Of a DNA stretch of 64,000 bases, positions 33,192 through 44,583 are shown in pieces. Positions within the stretch are counted from its first letter, which is position 1, and every line of letters begins with the position of its first letter. The translations under genes and the position numbers were made by a program. A model generated the notes under the pieces. The model was given only the letters and a program-made list of their open reading frames with translations, had not been told where the DNA came from and made no database searches. Source of the DNA: Strongylocentrotus purpuratus (taxonomy: Eukaryota; Echinodermata; Echinoidea; Camarodonta; Strongylocentrotidae); NCBI RefSeq assembly GCF_000002235.5, contig NW_022145596.1:26825299-26889298 (forward strand), written 5' to 3'.

Positions 33192-33702
33192 AACTAGATG
33201 GAACTTCGACTGCGCGCAGTCGAAAATGATGCCTCCGTCATAGAGCAAGTTTACAAACCAAAACAGAAGAAATTTTTCAATTTCAAGTTTCATTGTAATC
33301 CATTAACAGGTTCTCAAAATATCGTGATTACAAGCAATTACTCATATACATATATGACCCTTTGATCTTTGACCTCATGACCCTAAAATCTACTCAGTTC
33401 ATTGGCTCTGCAAGATGTCCTGAGTTCAATAGTAATCCATCTGTCAGTTCTAATGAGAATGCGTTCACAAGCTATTTTTGCATACATAATGAGCCCATGA
33501 CATTTGACCTTTGACCTCATGACCCAAGAATCTACTTGGTTCATTGGCTCTGCAAGATACATACATGATCTAAGTTTGGCAGGAATCCATTAATCGGTTC
33601 TTCAAATAGCGCGATCACGAGAACGGGACATACGGACGGACGGACGGACGGACAACCAGAAAACGTAATGCCTCCGGCTACTTCGTAACGGAGGCATAAA
33701 AA
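33192..33702 (+). mobile_element. ATGCCTCC inverted-terminus repeat element (about 510 bp)
   Basis: The left end has TTCGACTGCGCGCAGTCGAA (a perfect 20-bp palindrome) and ATGCCTCCGT; the right end has ACGGACGGACGGACGGAC and ACGGAGGCAT, inverse to the left. The interior holds two units with TTTGACCTCATGACC and TTGGCTCTGCAAGATAC. It is non-coding and probably moved by an enzyme in trans. Confidence 0.7.
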
Positions 33703-33934
33703 TTTAATTAGAACATAGAAATACTAGTAAAGGATAACATAACCCAAGTCAGACTTGGGTTTCATGCAAGTGCATACATGTATATAGAAAAAGATCACAC
33801 AAAATCACTTGTATCACATATTTAAAACTATATCGATAGTGTTCATATAACATTCAGCTTCACATGCAAGACTTGTAACATTTCCGTGGATTTTTCATTT
33901 AGTTGTAAGTTTTGCATTGTTTTTTTTGTTTTTT

Positions 33935-34084
33935 TTAATACTTACACTTCTTTTTAATGCTACCAAATCCAGCAAAACCCATCATAGAGGCCATATCCGG
34001 ATCTATTCTATCTATCACTCCATCATCAGCTCTCCTTTTCCTGTCCTTCCTCTTCTCTCTCTGATATGCCTTGTGCTTTTCCTC
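33935..34084 (-). CDS. ZMAT2: ZMAT2 exon 5 (C-terminal exon)
   Basis: The acceptor TTTTGCAG precedes 34084 on the minus strand. The frame reads EEKHKAYQREKRKDRKRRAD and later MASMMGFAGFGSIKK, matching the highly conserved ZMAT2 tail (Lys/Arg-rich helix followed by MGF-GFGS-KK). Read through, it ends KCKY with TAA at 33935-33937. However, the codons after GSIKKK contain T|GTAAGT (donor at 33940-33945). A further tiny exon that would restore a KKSY-type end is therefore likely. The basic, coiled region is where the yeast counterpart Snu23 contacts the tri-snRNP. Phase 0 matches the previous exon. Confidence 0.9.
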   Translation of the reverse strand, partial: EEKHKAYQREKRKDRKRRADDGVIDRIDPDMASMMGFAGFGSIKKKCKY

Positions 34085-34300
34085 CTGCAAAACATCACAA
34101 AAAGCTCTTTTACTACGTGCATTCCACAATAATGCCACCGCCCTGTGTGCAATTCTCACCAACCATCAGGGTTGGCCGTTAAATATCGCCAAGCAAACTT
34201 TTACCCAAATGGGAAATACCAGGAATACTAAAAAATAACAATATTTTTACGAAAGAAAATCCTTTAAATATTTAGATTATTGAGCAAGAGTCATTATTAA

Positions 34301-34802
34301 AGGTAATCCAAAGTTTTGGTACTGGGGTCATGAATTTGGTTCAAATGAACATATTGGAAGCATATGCGTTCCTACAATATTCAGTGATACTTGTCGCGGT
34401 TAAAATCGATCCTAAAGTTATGAAATTATAAATAATAAACTCTTTATGTTGTATAGCTCCCTCTCAAGGTCAAGATATCAATTAACTAGAAAACAATATT
34501 TCTTGACTAAAATCGACCGATTAACAATTCCCGTTGTGAAATTATATATCACAACTACATATTTTGAAATTGTCATGGTCGCAGCTACCACTGTACGGCC
34601 GTACGGTGCTATTTGAAATTCATCAGAATTTACCGGGAGCACCGGTAAATTTTTATGTTCAATTTTTCTCGAAAGCAGAACTGTTTTAGGGGCTAAATTT
34701 TCTAGTGCTTATAATGCATCCACAGGGGCATCCAAATATATCAAAGTTGAAAAGAATCCCCACCATTCAATTTTCAAAAATTCCCAAAACTTTGTATTAC
34801 CT
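34301..34802 (+). mobile_element. MITE 1 of a TTAA pair (502 bp)
   Basis: It is bounded by TTAA at 34297-34300 and 34803-34806 and starts AGGTAATCCAAAGTTTTGG, with the inverse at its end (CCAAAACTTTGTATTACCT). TTAA duplications point to mobilisation by a piggyBac- or Kolobok-type transposase. No gene is present. Confidence 0.9.
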
Positions 34803-34806
34803 TTAA

Positions 34807-35306
34807 AGGTAATACAAAGTTTTGGGAAATTTTGAAAATTGGGTGGATAGTGAATCTTTACAATTTGATATATTTGGATGCCCCTGTGGATGTATTATAA
34901 GCACTAAAAAATTAGCCCCTAAAACACTTCTGTTTTCGAGAAAAATTGAATATAAAAATTTACCGGTGCTCCCGGTAAATTTTGATAAATTTCAAATAGC
35001 GCCTATGGCCGTACACTCGTAGCTGCGACCATGAAAATCTCAGAATATGTAGTTGGGATATATAATTTCCTAACGGGAACAGCTAATCGGTCGATTTCAG
35101 TCAAGAAACATTGTTTCATAGCTAAATTAATATCTTGACCTTGAGAGGGAGCTATACAACATAAAGAGTTTATTATTTATAATTTCATAACTTTAGACTC
35201 GATTTCAACCGCGACAACGATCAATGTATATTGTAGGAACGCATATGCTTCTAATATGTTAATTTGAACCAAATTCATGACCCCATACCAAAACTTTGTA
35301 ATACCT
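34807..35306 (-). mobile_element. MITE 2 of a TTAA pair (500 bp), opposite orientation
   Basis: It shares the central TTAA (34803-34806) with MITE 1 and ends at TTAA 35307-35310. It is an inverted copy of MITE 1 with perhaps 5-10% divergence, so the two form a palindrome of about 1 kb within ZMAT2 intron 4. Confidence 0.9.
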
Positions 35307-36584
35307 TTAAACCCCAAAATGCAATGAAAAGGTACTTGGAACTTGGTTGAGAAAATATATCATACAACTACATAATGTACAGTTTGATGCTCTTGAGTCA
35401 TTATTTTAAATTTGGGCCAATAAGATAAGATTTTGGGTACCTGAGCATTTTTGGCTATCAATGCCTCATACCCACAATCAGCAATGTATTTTGATACCGA
35501 AATAGAGATTTTCTGTGATTCTATTACCCCAGAAAATAGTTTAAGGCAGTCATTTTGACTGTCTAGAATTGCTGGCCCTTTGGGGCCCTTTTGGAGCAAT
35601 TTCAGGGTCATTCCATGAAATGGGGGCAAAAAATATGACGGTGTCCATGTAACGTTGGTATAAGATCTTCTAATACACATGGATAATGCAATTATCTGTT
35701 GAAGATTTTTATGCAATGAATATATTTAGTAGTGCCTTACCAGAATCGTTCCTGTTTCAGTCACTTTTCTTCAAAATATTTTCTTAAAGGGATTGGGTAA
35801 CTTTGTCTCAGTTTATGAAACAAAATCCTGGATTTAGCTCATGCTACAATGATAATTATAAACCTTTAGGTCAGTCAGGAACCCCATGACTTTTACAAGC
35901 CGATACCCTGTCTGATTATCAAGATATTTATGATTGGAAATCAAAATCAAATTTTGCGTTTCCCTGACGGTTTTCCTAACACTACAGTCTATTAGGGGAA
36001 AACAAGTATGGTAAAACCGGTCACTCAAAGATTTTTTACTTTTTTGTGGCACTTAATTGATCATTTTTTTTTTTTTAGGGCCCCATTATTACATCATACC
36101 AAAGACACTAATAACACGTAGGGCCATGCATCTCAGATTTAACATTGTTAAACAATGCCTTTACTACACATTTATCTTTTTACCAGCGATACATGGACAC
36201 CATATTCATTTAAAGAACAAAAACAGTTATGGTCATGCGATTACATTGTGAAAGAAACTTGTGGAATTGATCAGAAAAGGTTGATCATCTAGCATATAAG
36301 TTATTGGTGTGTACTGCAAGGTTCTGGAATCATCAAAATGATAAGAAATTTTGCCCAGTCTTGATAAAGTTACAAGCACTGTACACAGAAAGATGTATAT
36401 GGGACTATGCGACATGTGCACAACACGTGCACGATATCTATCTGGTCCAAATAGATATAATAATTTACCAAATATATCGATTAGTAGGCGGTTTCTCAGC
36501 AAAATTTGTATCGTCACGTATTAGTCAAAACATATTCTTTCACATGATTGGTAATATATATATATATATATATATAATATATAA

Positions 36585-37250
36585 ATGGTTTGTTTTATTG
36601 AAAATCATCTCGCAGCCCGAAGGCTGAATTGTGTGACTTTTTACAAATTGATTAAAAAAATTACATTACAATAAATAAATGTGAAATCAGACATTACAAG
36701 ATATAAATTCAAAATTCGTTCAAGTTCATAGTAAAAATATAAAATATAAAGATATATATATATATAAATGTGAACATGCAATAATATTTCCTCTCCGATA
36801 TTCATTGATTTTAAAAGGGTCGTGTTTGTTTGTAACCAGACAGGCTTATACAATAGTTGCAATATATTTCAAAAGTGAATAATTGCGTGATTTTAACAGA
36901 CTAAAAAGCTCAGTAAAATACAGTGATACATTGGAAATTTACATTTGACAGAAAATAAGTTAAGATTTACAAAGGCAAAAAATAGATATACTTTAAATAT
37001 TCATAGGTTCAAAGCGTAACATGTGCTGATCAGTTTGTAAACGGGGCCAGCTATTCAAAATCGTTACAATAGAGACACATACAGGGTGACGGATACAATA
37101 GGAGAGAAGGGGGAAATGAAAAGGAGAGAAGAGAGAGAGAGAGTATAGGAGAGAGACAGAGAGAGAGAGAGGGGAGAGAGATAGAGAGAGAGGGGGGAGA
37201 AAGAGTGATAGAAACATGGGAGAGAATGGAAGAGGAAAATAAGTTTAGCA
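36585..37250 (-). mobile_element. 5'-truncated 3' end of a LINE (same family as 47.6-53.3 kb)
   Basis: Starting from its 3' end it reads AAATGGTTTGTTTTATTG and a GCAGCCCGAAGGCTGAATTG block, matching 47656-47705. It ends in a (GA)n-rich stretch with AAAGAGTGAT, as in 49680-49710. It contains only 3' untranslated sequence. Confidence 0.6.
37085..37240 (+). repeat. (GA)n-rich microsatellite
   Basis: An interrupted GAGAGA array inside the truncated LINE tail. Confidence 0.9.
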
Positions 37251-38354
37251 GTTACGATTGATACAGCAATGATTTGTCAATAAACTGGATAGAATTCATT
37301 AAAATTAATATCATGTTACAAAGTGGAAAAATTCAAATATAATAAGGGGTGAAAACTGAAAAGCGAAAAGTGTAGCTATGTCTGATGATTATAGTTACAT
37401 ATCATTCAATAAGAGCTTCCATTTCATCTTTTGAGAGGGGGGCATTTCCAAAACTGGTCTTTACCTTTAACATTACATAAACTTTGGATCCATAATATTG
37501 ATTCACCATGAAGCTGAGTATTACTGAAAAGAGTTGGCTATGCTTTTATGCAAAACTCAATTAGAGCAAATATTGTTACAGTTGATAGGAGACATAGTTT
37601 CTCACTTCTAGTATGTCACAAAAATTGCCCAAACCTCGTGGAATGACCCCTACTGTTCATAGCTGGTTTTCTACACCAAACAATTTCAGCCAAAACATAT
37701 GTTCCGAAATGCATGAAAACACTAGTGGGCCCCTGAAATTGGGTAATTTGGGAACCGATTTAAAAAATCAGTTGGTGGCATTGTTTTAAGCATTAAATTT
37801 TACTACAGAATTTGCAATAAAATTTAGGTGAACACCATTTTTCTGTTGGCGTCGTCTGTGCTACTAACTAACAATGCATTTTCAAGTTATCACAGGATGA
37901 AGACATTTTCCATGGTTGGAGCCATACAAATATCTGTGCACGATACCACTCGTCAAAACAAATGGGTTACCGTTTTTGCTGGCGTAAAGGCCGCAGTATT
38001 TTTGGAAGAGAAAATATCAAAAAGTCGGGGTGTGGCCTTTGCGGCGAAAGAGTAAAAAAAAAAGTCAAAACCATGAAAAGCAGCACGAATTTGTACATAT
38101 GGGATAACAATGAAAGATGATGGACATTTCTAGAATAACTGTCTTACCGACAATTATGTGTCATATTTTTTAAATGAAGAGCAAAATCTCGTAAATAAAA
38201 TTCATAACTTACCGACCAAACTCTACTGGTAAATCTAGATTTGAGTTTTTGCCAGAGCTAAAGCAACCTCAGCTCGTGTAAGCATTTAGATATGGTGCAA
38301 TACACAAGAGATAGGGGCAATACACAGGAGAAAGCTCCAAGTGAAAGCATCAGG

Positions 38355-38437
38355 GTCAGGATAGCCGAGCGGTCTAAGGCAGTGATTTGAGTCGCATTCT
38401 ACATTTGTTCGGGTGAGTTCGAATCCCGCCTCCGATA
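38355..38437 (+). tRNA. tRNA-Leu-like pseudogene or SINE head
   Basis: GTCAGGATAGCCGAGCGGTC then TAAGGC is a clear tRNA-Leu-type 5' half with A box, and GAGTTCGAATCCCGCC supplies the B box. The acceptor stem does not close (GTCAGGA against TCCGATA) and the anticodon stem is broken. It is a pseudogene or the head of a SINE rather than a working tRNA. Confidence 0.6.
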
Positions 38438-38850
38438 TAACTTATCGCCGGCAAATACGGTATGCAGAAGCAAGAAGATATCAATATCAGAGATGCCAAC
38501 CTCTTGACACAAAAAAAACAGACTGAGTATCCTAAAAAATCAGATTTTGGAGAGAAAAATCAGATTTTCACGAAAACTCGACACTACCACTGGCCCGTCG
38601 GCCCCGGGCCGGTAAAATTTCAGAAAAATGTTTGCTCTTTCATCAAAATTTAATGAGAAAAGGGTAAAGCAAAGTTTTTGTTGGGGTTGCGGAGGTTTAC
38701 TTGTACATGTTTCTATGCGATTACGCTGTTATTATGGTTTTTTTTTTTTTAATGAAAAATCGTATTTTAAGATTTTAAGATCGCATTTCACTGTTACTAT
38801 ACGATTTAATCGTACTGGTTGGCATCTCTGTATCATACTCAAATACACAC

Positions 38851-38996
38851 CTCTTCTTTCAGTTCTTGGAGCCTTGCTTCAAAATCGTAGTCCTTTTTCT
38901 TTTCTTCCACTTTTTTCTTGTTCATCTCAAACCGTTTCTTGACTTGATCTAAGGACGACCTCTCCACGTTCATTGACATACCTAAATTTCTTTGAT
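38851..38996 (-). CDS. ZMAT2: ZMAT2 exon 4
   Basis: Acceptor CCTTACAG; donor GAAGAG|GTGTGT. It begins in phase 1 (completing the His of the zinc-finger end) and reads QRNLGMSMNVERSSLDQVKK, then RFEMNKKKVEEKKKDYDFEA and RLQELKEE. This corresponds closely to the human ZMAT2 segment after the matrin-type finger. It forms a basic helix that in spliceosome structures lies along the tri-snRNP. It ends in phase 0 and joins the exon at 34084. Confidence 0.95.
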
Positions 38997-39458
38997 CTGT
39001 AAGGTATCAAAAAAGAAATTATTTGTGCACATCACATAACATTTCATTCCCTTTTTGTTTTCCATCGTCATACATAAGTTATAAGGTAAAGATGGTGGGG
39101 GGGTACAATTATGGATATTAAGAATTTTGTTGCAATGTCAGGTTATTGGTGATTTACTGAACTCATTCCAATATCTAGGAGGAAAAAGTTTAATGGTTTT
39201 CTTTTTGGACAAGACTTGTTTGACAAAAAGTTTTACTGTCAAGGCTACAAGGACACATGTGTATAACAAATGAAAATAGCCCTCTGCTATTATACCCCTT
39301 AACTTCTGTACAAGATTCTTTGACAAGTGAAAATACATAGTGTATATATTTATATTTTTTTTAATTTTATTTTTTTTATATTCAATAAAAAACTAGATGG
39401 AACTTCGAATTCGATTTTACAAACCGAAACAGAAGCAAGTTTTCAATTTGTATTAAAC

Positions 39459-39641
39459 AAATTTGTTTTCACTGGCTGCCTGCCGCAGCAACAAACGCAG
39501 CAACAAAAGACTTAACTCCGTTTTGTTGACGATCAGACATAGACAAAGACTTCATGCATGGCTGATTGTCAATGAAACAGAGTTAAGTTTTCTGTCCATT
39601 CTGCCTGTTGCTATGGCAGGCAGCCAGTGAAAACAAACTTT
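39459..39641 (+). repeat. Palindromic hairpin element (about 180 bp) in ZMAT2 intron 3
   Basis: The outer arms pair TTGTTTTCACTGGCTGCCTG with CAGGCAGCCAGTGAAAACAA. The inner arms pair ACTTAACTCCGTTTTGTTGAC-type sequence with its inverse near 39570-39592. The arms are about 60-75 nt with small internal loops. It could be a palindromic MITE or a structured RNA precursor. Confidence 0.75.
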
Positions 39642-40007
39642 TTAAATCAAATTATGTAAATGCAAGCATCACTTTAAACAAACATAACTTTGTTATTCCT
39701 TCCTCATTTTTCCTGATTGAGGTGTCATATGAAAGGGTAGAAACTGAACTTTCTAGAAATGTGAATTTTTCTTCGAAATTCAGATACCGCCCGCCAAATG
39801 ACTTTTTGGTTTCCTTCCTTCAAATTTTGTTTTATCACTCATGCGTGAAATATGCATCATATGAGTTGCATAAAATGAAAAAGGAGGATCTAAACTTTAC
39901 AAATATGTGTCATTTATTAATTATAATTGTGATTAAGTTATGATAAAACATTGATAATTCTCGGTTTCGTTTTTTCTGGAACACAGTGTATTTTGCAAAC
40001 AACCTAC

Positions 40008-40211
40008 GTTTTTTGCCATTGATGTGATCCAGGAAGTTGATGGAGTCTTTAACAACACAGTCGCAAACATCGCAGTAGTACCCGCCCATCTGTGAGGAAG
40101 GCGTTGTCTTGGTGATGACCTGGGACTTTCCCAGCTTTGAGTCAAGGTCTACCTTGTAATCACGCTGTTTGAGAAGCTCACGCTTGACAGGTGGCTCTTT
40201 TCTCCTCCGCT
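40008..40211 (-). CDS. ZMAT2: ZMAT2 exon 3 with the matrin-type zinc finger
   Basis: Acceptor TTATTTTTCAG; donor AAAAAAC|GTAGGT. The phase-1 start completes a Glu codon. It reads [20 protein letters not shown], then [20 protein letters not shown], then [20 protein letters not shown] and DHINGKK. The C-x2-C ... H-x5-H set (the second His is completed by the next exon) is the matrin/U1-type C2H2 finger of ZMAT2. The protein is the metazoan counterpart of yeast Snu23, a nuclear component of the U4/U6.U5 tri-snRNP in the pre-B spliceosome. Confidence 0.97.
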
Positions 40212-40429
40212 CTGAAAAATAAGGATTGCAGAAATTTTAGATTTCATTCATCGTATCATGCATCTATACCATTTGGAATTTCATACATTTCTTTGAAGTT
40301 GCTTATGAACGAGTTTTGAGACCTGTGTGTATCTTTACCAGTATGAGCAATAACTTCTTCATTTCTAAGACAAATATCCTTTCATCTACCATATCTCTAT
40401 GTGCCTACATCAAATCTTCTTTAAATCTC

Positions 40430-41452
40430 ATCTCAAACGTCTAAACCTTTTCTCCAAAACTAAAGCCCTGTTCGGATATGACAAGATAAAACTGCCTCCA
40501 AAAAAATTGTGACCAAGCATAATGAGTACCGGTAAATAAATGGTAAGATTTGCGGGGGTAAAATACATGTACAAAGCTGTGCCAGGGAAAAAAAATACAC
40601 GGGGGCGGCGGGCGAATTTGCCCCGAAACACCATAAACAGCCCCCGAAATAGGCCAAATATCTGATACGGTACGGGGACACTTCAAAAAAGGAAATGATC
40701 TAAAACCACCCCCCGTAACGATTACGTGCGGCACCTCTCTTCTAGCTTCCTATTCATTGTGGGTATTTCTTGGTCGGCGTGCACATGTGCGCTGTATCTC
40801 TGTGTAAAATTGTGTACACAAATTCGGTCGTAAAAAACTTGATCCATACCTTACCTGGCTTACCATGTCGCACATACGCGAAACACGTAAATTTTCACGA
40901 TTGCGAGACGGAACGTAGGGACCCAAGTTTTTACTGGTCGATTTTGATTTGATAGATCGTATTAGCTGAACCTAGACCATTCGCTAAGCCTCGCGAAACT
41001 GCAATCTATTTTCATCATATCGCCGTGATTATTTTATAGTTTTTGTGAATAGAGGTATGAAATCAAAGCTTATTTTGTGATTATTCTGGCCGTGTTTACT
41101 GAATTTTGATTATCATTTTTCAAAGTAAAGTTTTCACAACTTGAGAAAATAATCGTGACTAACAGTTCAGTTACAAGCTGCCTTGAGTCCATACACGTAC
41201 AATGCAGTGCTGCTGCCGGAACTGTGAGCTGTGTGAGCTAGAGTCAAAGAGACTCGACAACACTTTGAAGATGCTGTCTGTTTGCATCATTATTGCTGCG
41301 ATTTCAAATTGTTTCGTGAATAGAGGTATGAAACCTGAGCTTAGATTGTGATTATTCTGGCCATGTATAGTTGTATACTGAATTTCGATGATCATTTTTT
41401 ATTTTTCAATGCTGCCTTAACACATGTCACTTATTGAACCTGAACAAAACAG
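40430..41452 (+). other. Intronic repeat-rich stretch (ZMAT2 intron 2)
   Basis: A CACGGGGGCGGCGGGC segment near 40600 resembles the start of the hAT MITE at 48.1 kb. A repeated block (GTGAATAGAGGTATGAAA, GTGATTATTCTGGCC) occurs at about 41045-41100 and 41315-41370. No gene is seen. Confidence 0.45.
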
Positions 41453-42375
41453 GAACTAGATGGAACTTCGACTGCGCGCAGTCGAAAATGATGCCTCCGT
41501 CATAGAGCAATTTTACAAACCAAAACAGAAGAAATTTTTCAAATTCAAGTTCAATTGTAATCAGGTTCTCAGAATATCGTGATTACAAGCAATTTCTCAT
41601 GACCCTTTGATCTTTGACCTCATGACCCTAATATCTACTCAGTTCATCGGCTCTGCAAGATGTCCTGAGTTAAATAGTAATCCATCTGTCAGTTCTAATG
41701 AGAATGCGTTCACAAGCTATTTTTGCATACATAATGAGCCCATGACCTTTGACCTTTGACCTCATGACCCAAGAATCTACTCAGTTCATTGGCTCTGCAA
41801 GATACATAAATGATCTAAGTTTGGCAGGAATCTATCAATCTGTTCTAATGATAATGCGATCACAAGCTATTTTTGCATACATAATGAGCCACATGACCTT
41901 TGGCCTTGACCCCAAAATCTAATCAATTTATCGGCTCTGCAAGTAACATACATGACCTAAGTTTGGCAGGAATCCATCAATCGGTTCTTGAGATAACGCG
42001 ATCACGAGCTGTTTTTGCATACATAATGAGCCCTGTGATCTTTGGCCTCGTGGCCCCAAAATCTAATCATTTTCTCGGCTCTGCAAGATACATACATGAC
42101 CAAAGTTTGGCAGGAATCCATCAATCGGTTCTTCAGATAACGCGATCACGAGCTGTTTTTGCATACATAATGAGCCCTGTGACCTTTGACCTTTGACCCC
42201 AAAATCTAATCAGTTCATCGGCTCTGCAAGATACATACATGACAAAAGTTTGGCAGGAATCCATCAATCGGTTCTTCAGATAACGCCATCACGAGAACGG
42301 GACGTACGGACGTACGGACGGACGGACAACCCGAAAACATAATGCCTGCGGATACTTCGTAACGGAGGCATAAAA
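41453..42375 (+). mobile_element. ATGCCTCC inverted-terminus element, long copy with about five internal repeats
   Basis: It has the same ends as 33192-33702, including the 20-bp palindrome TTCGACTGCGCGCAGTCGAA at 41467-41486, ATGCCTCCGT at 41491 and ACGGAGGCAT at 42362-42371. It holds about five tandem units of about 130 bp, each with TTTTTGCATACATAATGAGC, GACCTTTGACC and CGGCTCTGCAAGATACATAC. The two copies differ mainly in the number of internal units. Confidence 0.75.
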
Positions 42376-42824
42376 AGTATAGTTACAAATTACTAAATAC
42401 ATAAAGGTTTATTGTTTTTTTATGGATGGCTGGGTTATAACCTAAGATTTCGCAAATCATAGTGGAAGGAGACCTCAAATAAAAAAGTAACTTCCAGGAA
42501 TGGTGGCGCCTGCACAAGTCGACCTCAATCCAGCTTCCGCATCTAAACCGCGCGAAATCAAACAGTCCCTGACTTTTGGCGCCCAGTAAGACAGGGAAAA
42601 TGAGAACTGGGCGCCAGTCATTTTTTATTTTTGTCTGGGAGGATTAACATTTCCTGTTTCAGAAACTTCCACATGTCTAGCACTAAATGTTCATAAATGT
42701 GACAAAAACTTACTTGATACAAGTTAAATGTGGACTGAATGAACCCTAACAAATCATTTTATAATGAGAATCCTAATTAAAATCGCCCCAAAACAATTGC
42801 AGCACGACTACGAGCGGCCGCTAT

Positions 42825-43600
42825 CTCCTACCCCTAGCGCATATTTTTTTTACACAACTGTTTAGCCATTTTCGCGGAAAAATTCCAAGAAGTGCTCTGG
42901 TGAAAGAGTCTAAGTCGTCAGAGCACTATTGGGCAAGCATGCCCACCCATGCATGGAAGGGAAGATGATAGAAAGGGGAAAACAAGGATAGTGGAGAGGA
43001 TATAGAGAAGGAAAAACAAGGAAATACATAAGGAAAGAGAAGAGGATAAGTCAAAGGACGAACATAGAAATACATAATTGAAGAGCTAAGAGGATCATAG
43101 ATCTAGACTAAGGAAAAACAGGGAACTTACATAAAGATCGAGAAAGGGAATCTATCAGATTAAAACAATTAAAGAAATAGATGACGAAGGAGAAAAGGAT
43201 AGATTGAAGGAGAAACAAAGAAATACATAAAACAAAAGAGAAGATGCTAGCATAAAGGAAAACAAAAGAAATACATAACGAAGGAGAACTGGGGATAGAT
43301 TGAAGGAAAAACAAAATAACGAAGGAGAAAAGGGATAGATTGAAGAAAAAAGAAAGAAATACATGACAAAAGAGAAGAGGGTAGATTAAAGGGGAACACA
43401 GAAATACATAATGAAAGAGAAGAGAGGATAGATTTTACCCGAAACAAATAACGAGTACACATGTACAGCTCCAGCAATCCAACAAAACTGCCAAGGGTAA
43501 TGCTAGACTCTGTTTCTAGTCGTTTGCACAGGATATTTGACTGAAGTGGCTAAACAGTTGTGTAAAAAAAAATATGCGCGGGCGGCTAGCCGGCGTGCAG
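42825..43600 (+). mobile_element. Inverted-terminus element filled with purine-rich repeats
   Basis: CGCATATTTTTTTTACACAA then CTGTTTAGCCA (42838-42870) is inverted at 43548-43585. Between them (42950-43440) is an imperfect repeat of about 45-60 bp built on GAAGGAGAAAAGGGATAGAT and GAAATACATAA. Open frames on the minus strand (SFNLS-type repeats) reflect the repeat. Confidence 0.6.
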
Positions 43601-43854
43601 AGCGGAGATCGAGAGTATGCGAGCAACACTCTCACTCCGTCTAAAAGTTTTACTTTGTTGTGAAAACCTTACTTTGAAAAACAATTCTCAAAATTCAGTA
43701 TACATGGCCTGAATAATCACAATCCAAGCTTTGATTTCACAACTCATGTGGCAATCATGACGGAAATAGATCACAATTTCGTGCACGAATTCAACGTTGG
43801 CCAATCAGGGGAAATGAGATAAATAATCGGTAGAGATAAAAAAAATATAAAAAA

Positions 43855-44105
43855 ATATGCCGACAATTTTCAAGTTTTGGGCTATCAAATACTTTAAAAA
43901 AAATGCATAGCTGGGATTAGTTTGTCATTCAGAGTTGTTGTAGACAGTGTCGGCTCGCATGTTTTGCCTCTTCTCTATTAATTTCAAAGTCATGAAAAGG
44001 CACTTTCTATCAACAAACATGGTCTACAACAACTCCAAATGACAAAATAATCCCAGCTTTGCAGTATTTGATAGCCAAAAACTTGACAAATTTTGAGAGA
44101 AAAAA
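43855..44105 (+). mobile_element. Palindromic MITE, copy A
   Basis: Its arms pair CAAGTTTTGGGCTATCAAAT and the following GCATAGCTGGGATTA block with their inverses near 44040-44095. The centre carries GGCTCGCATGTTTTGCCTCT. It is related to copies at 46383-46960 and 54859-55110. Confidence 0.75.
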
Positions 44106-44486
44106 AAATTAATTCCTCCCTTCCTAACATTTTAAAAAATTTGACATTTAACGGCATGAAAATAGTTTTAACATGAACTACAACAACTTCAAATGACAGA
44201 TTTATCCAAGGTATGAGCTAGTGATTTAATATTAGAGTGCTCAAAATTTAAAGTAGAAATTAAACTACGTATAAATAAAAGGTAACGGTTAACAAATAAT
44301 TTAAAAGAATACATATTTTCATCAATTTTGGAAATGGCTCCTGGTCCTGGAAAACAGCTCCTGGTTTTCTAAAAAAAATTAGGACTTGGAATCGCTTTTT
44401 CAGATATTTGGCTCCCGGTCTGCTTTGACTTACGAAAAGGCTTGCTCATGTCTGAATGGGCTTTCACATGAAATGTTGTCAATTAC

Positions 44487-44583
44487 CTTTCTCTGCCTGA
44501 GCCTCCAGCTCCTGGTCCAAACGTTCCTTTGCCAGCTTCTCATACTCATCTCGGTCCCACTTTCTCCTGTGGTCCTCGACACG
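44487..44583 (-). CDS. ZMAT2: ZMAT2 exon 2
   Basis: Acceptor TTTATTTTAG; donor GAGAAAG|GTAATT. Phase 0 start, phase 1 end. It reads RVEDHRRKWDRDEYEKLAKE, then RLDQELEAQAEK, matching the conserved FRRKWDKDEYEKLAE block at the ZMAT2 N-terminus. Exon 1 is 13.5 kb away at 58130-58165 because intron 1 is filled with nested transposons. Confidence 0.95.

Larger units (their letters stand above)
36214..37466 (+). mobile_element. Second TTAA MITE family, copy split by a retrotransposon insertion
   Basis: TTAA flanks it at 36210-36213 and 37467-37470. The outer parts (36214-36552 and about 37411-37466) match the compact copy at 61900-62284. The middle (about 36553-37410) is foreign. Its left end begins with a (TA)n stretch and the same 3'-end sequence as the minus-strand LINE at 47.6 kb. 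Short open frames on either strand are not conserved genes. Confidence 0.75.

Noticed and set aside
33600..33700. CRISPR-like short repeats (GGAC)n
   Set aside because: Simple-sequence array at the end of a eukaryotic repeat element; no spacer structure.
38355..38437. Functional tRNA-Leu
   Set aside because: A and B boxes are present but acceptor and anticodon stems do not pair; more likely a pseudogene or SINE head.
42950..43477. Minus-strand frames with SFNLSP-type repeats
   Set aside because: Produced by the purine-rich imperfect repeat inside an inverted-terminus element.
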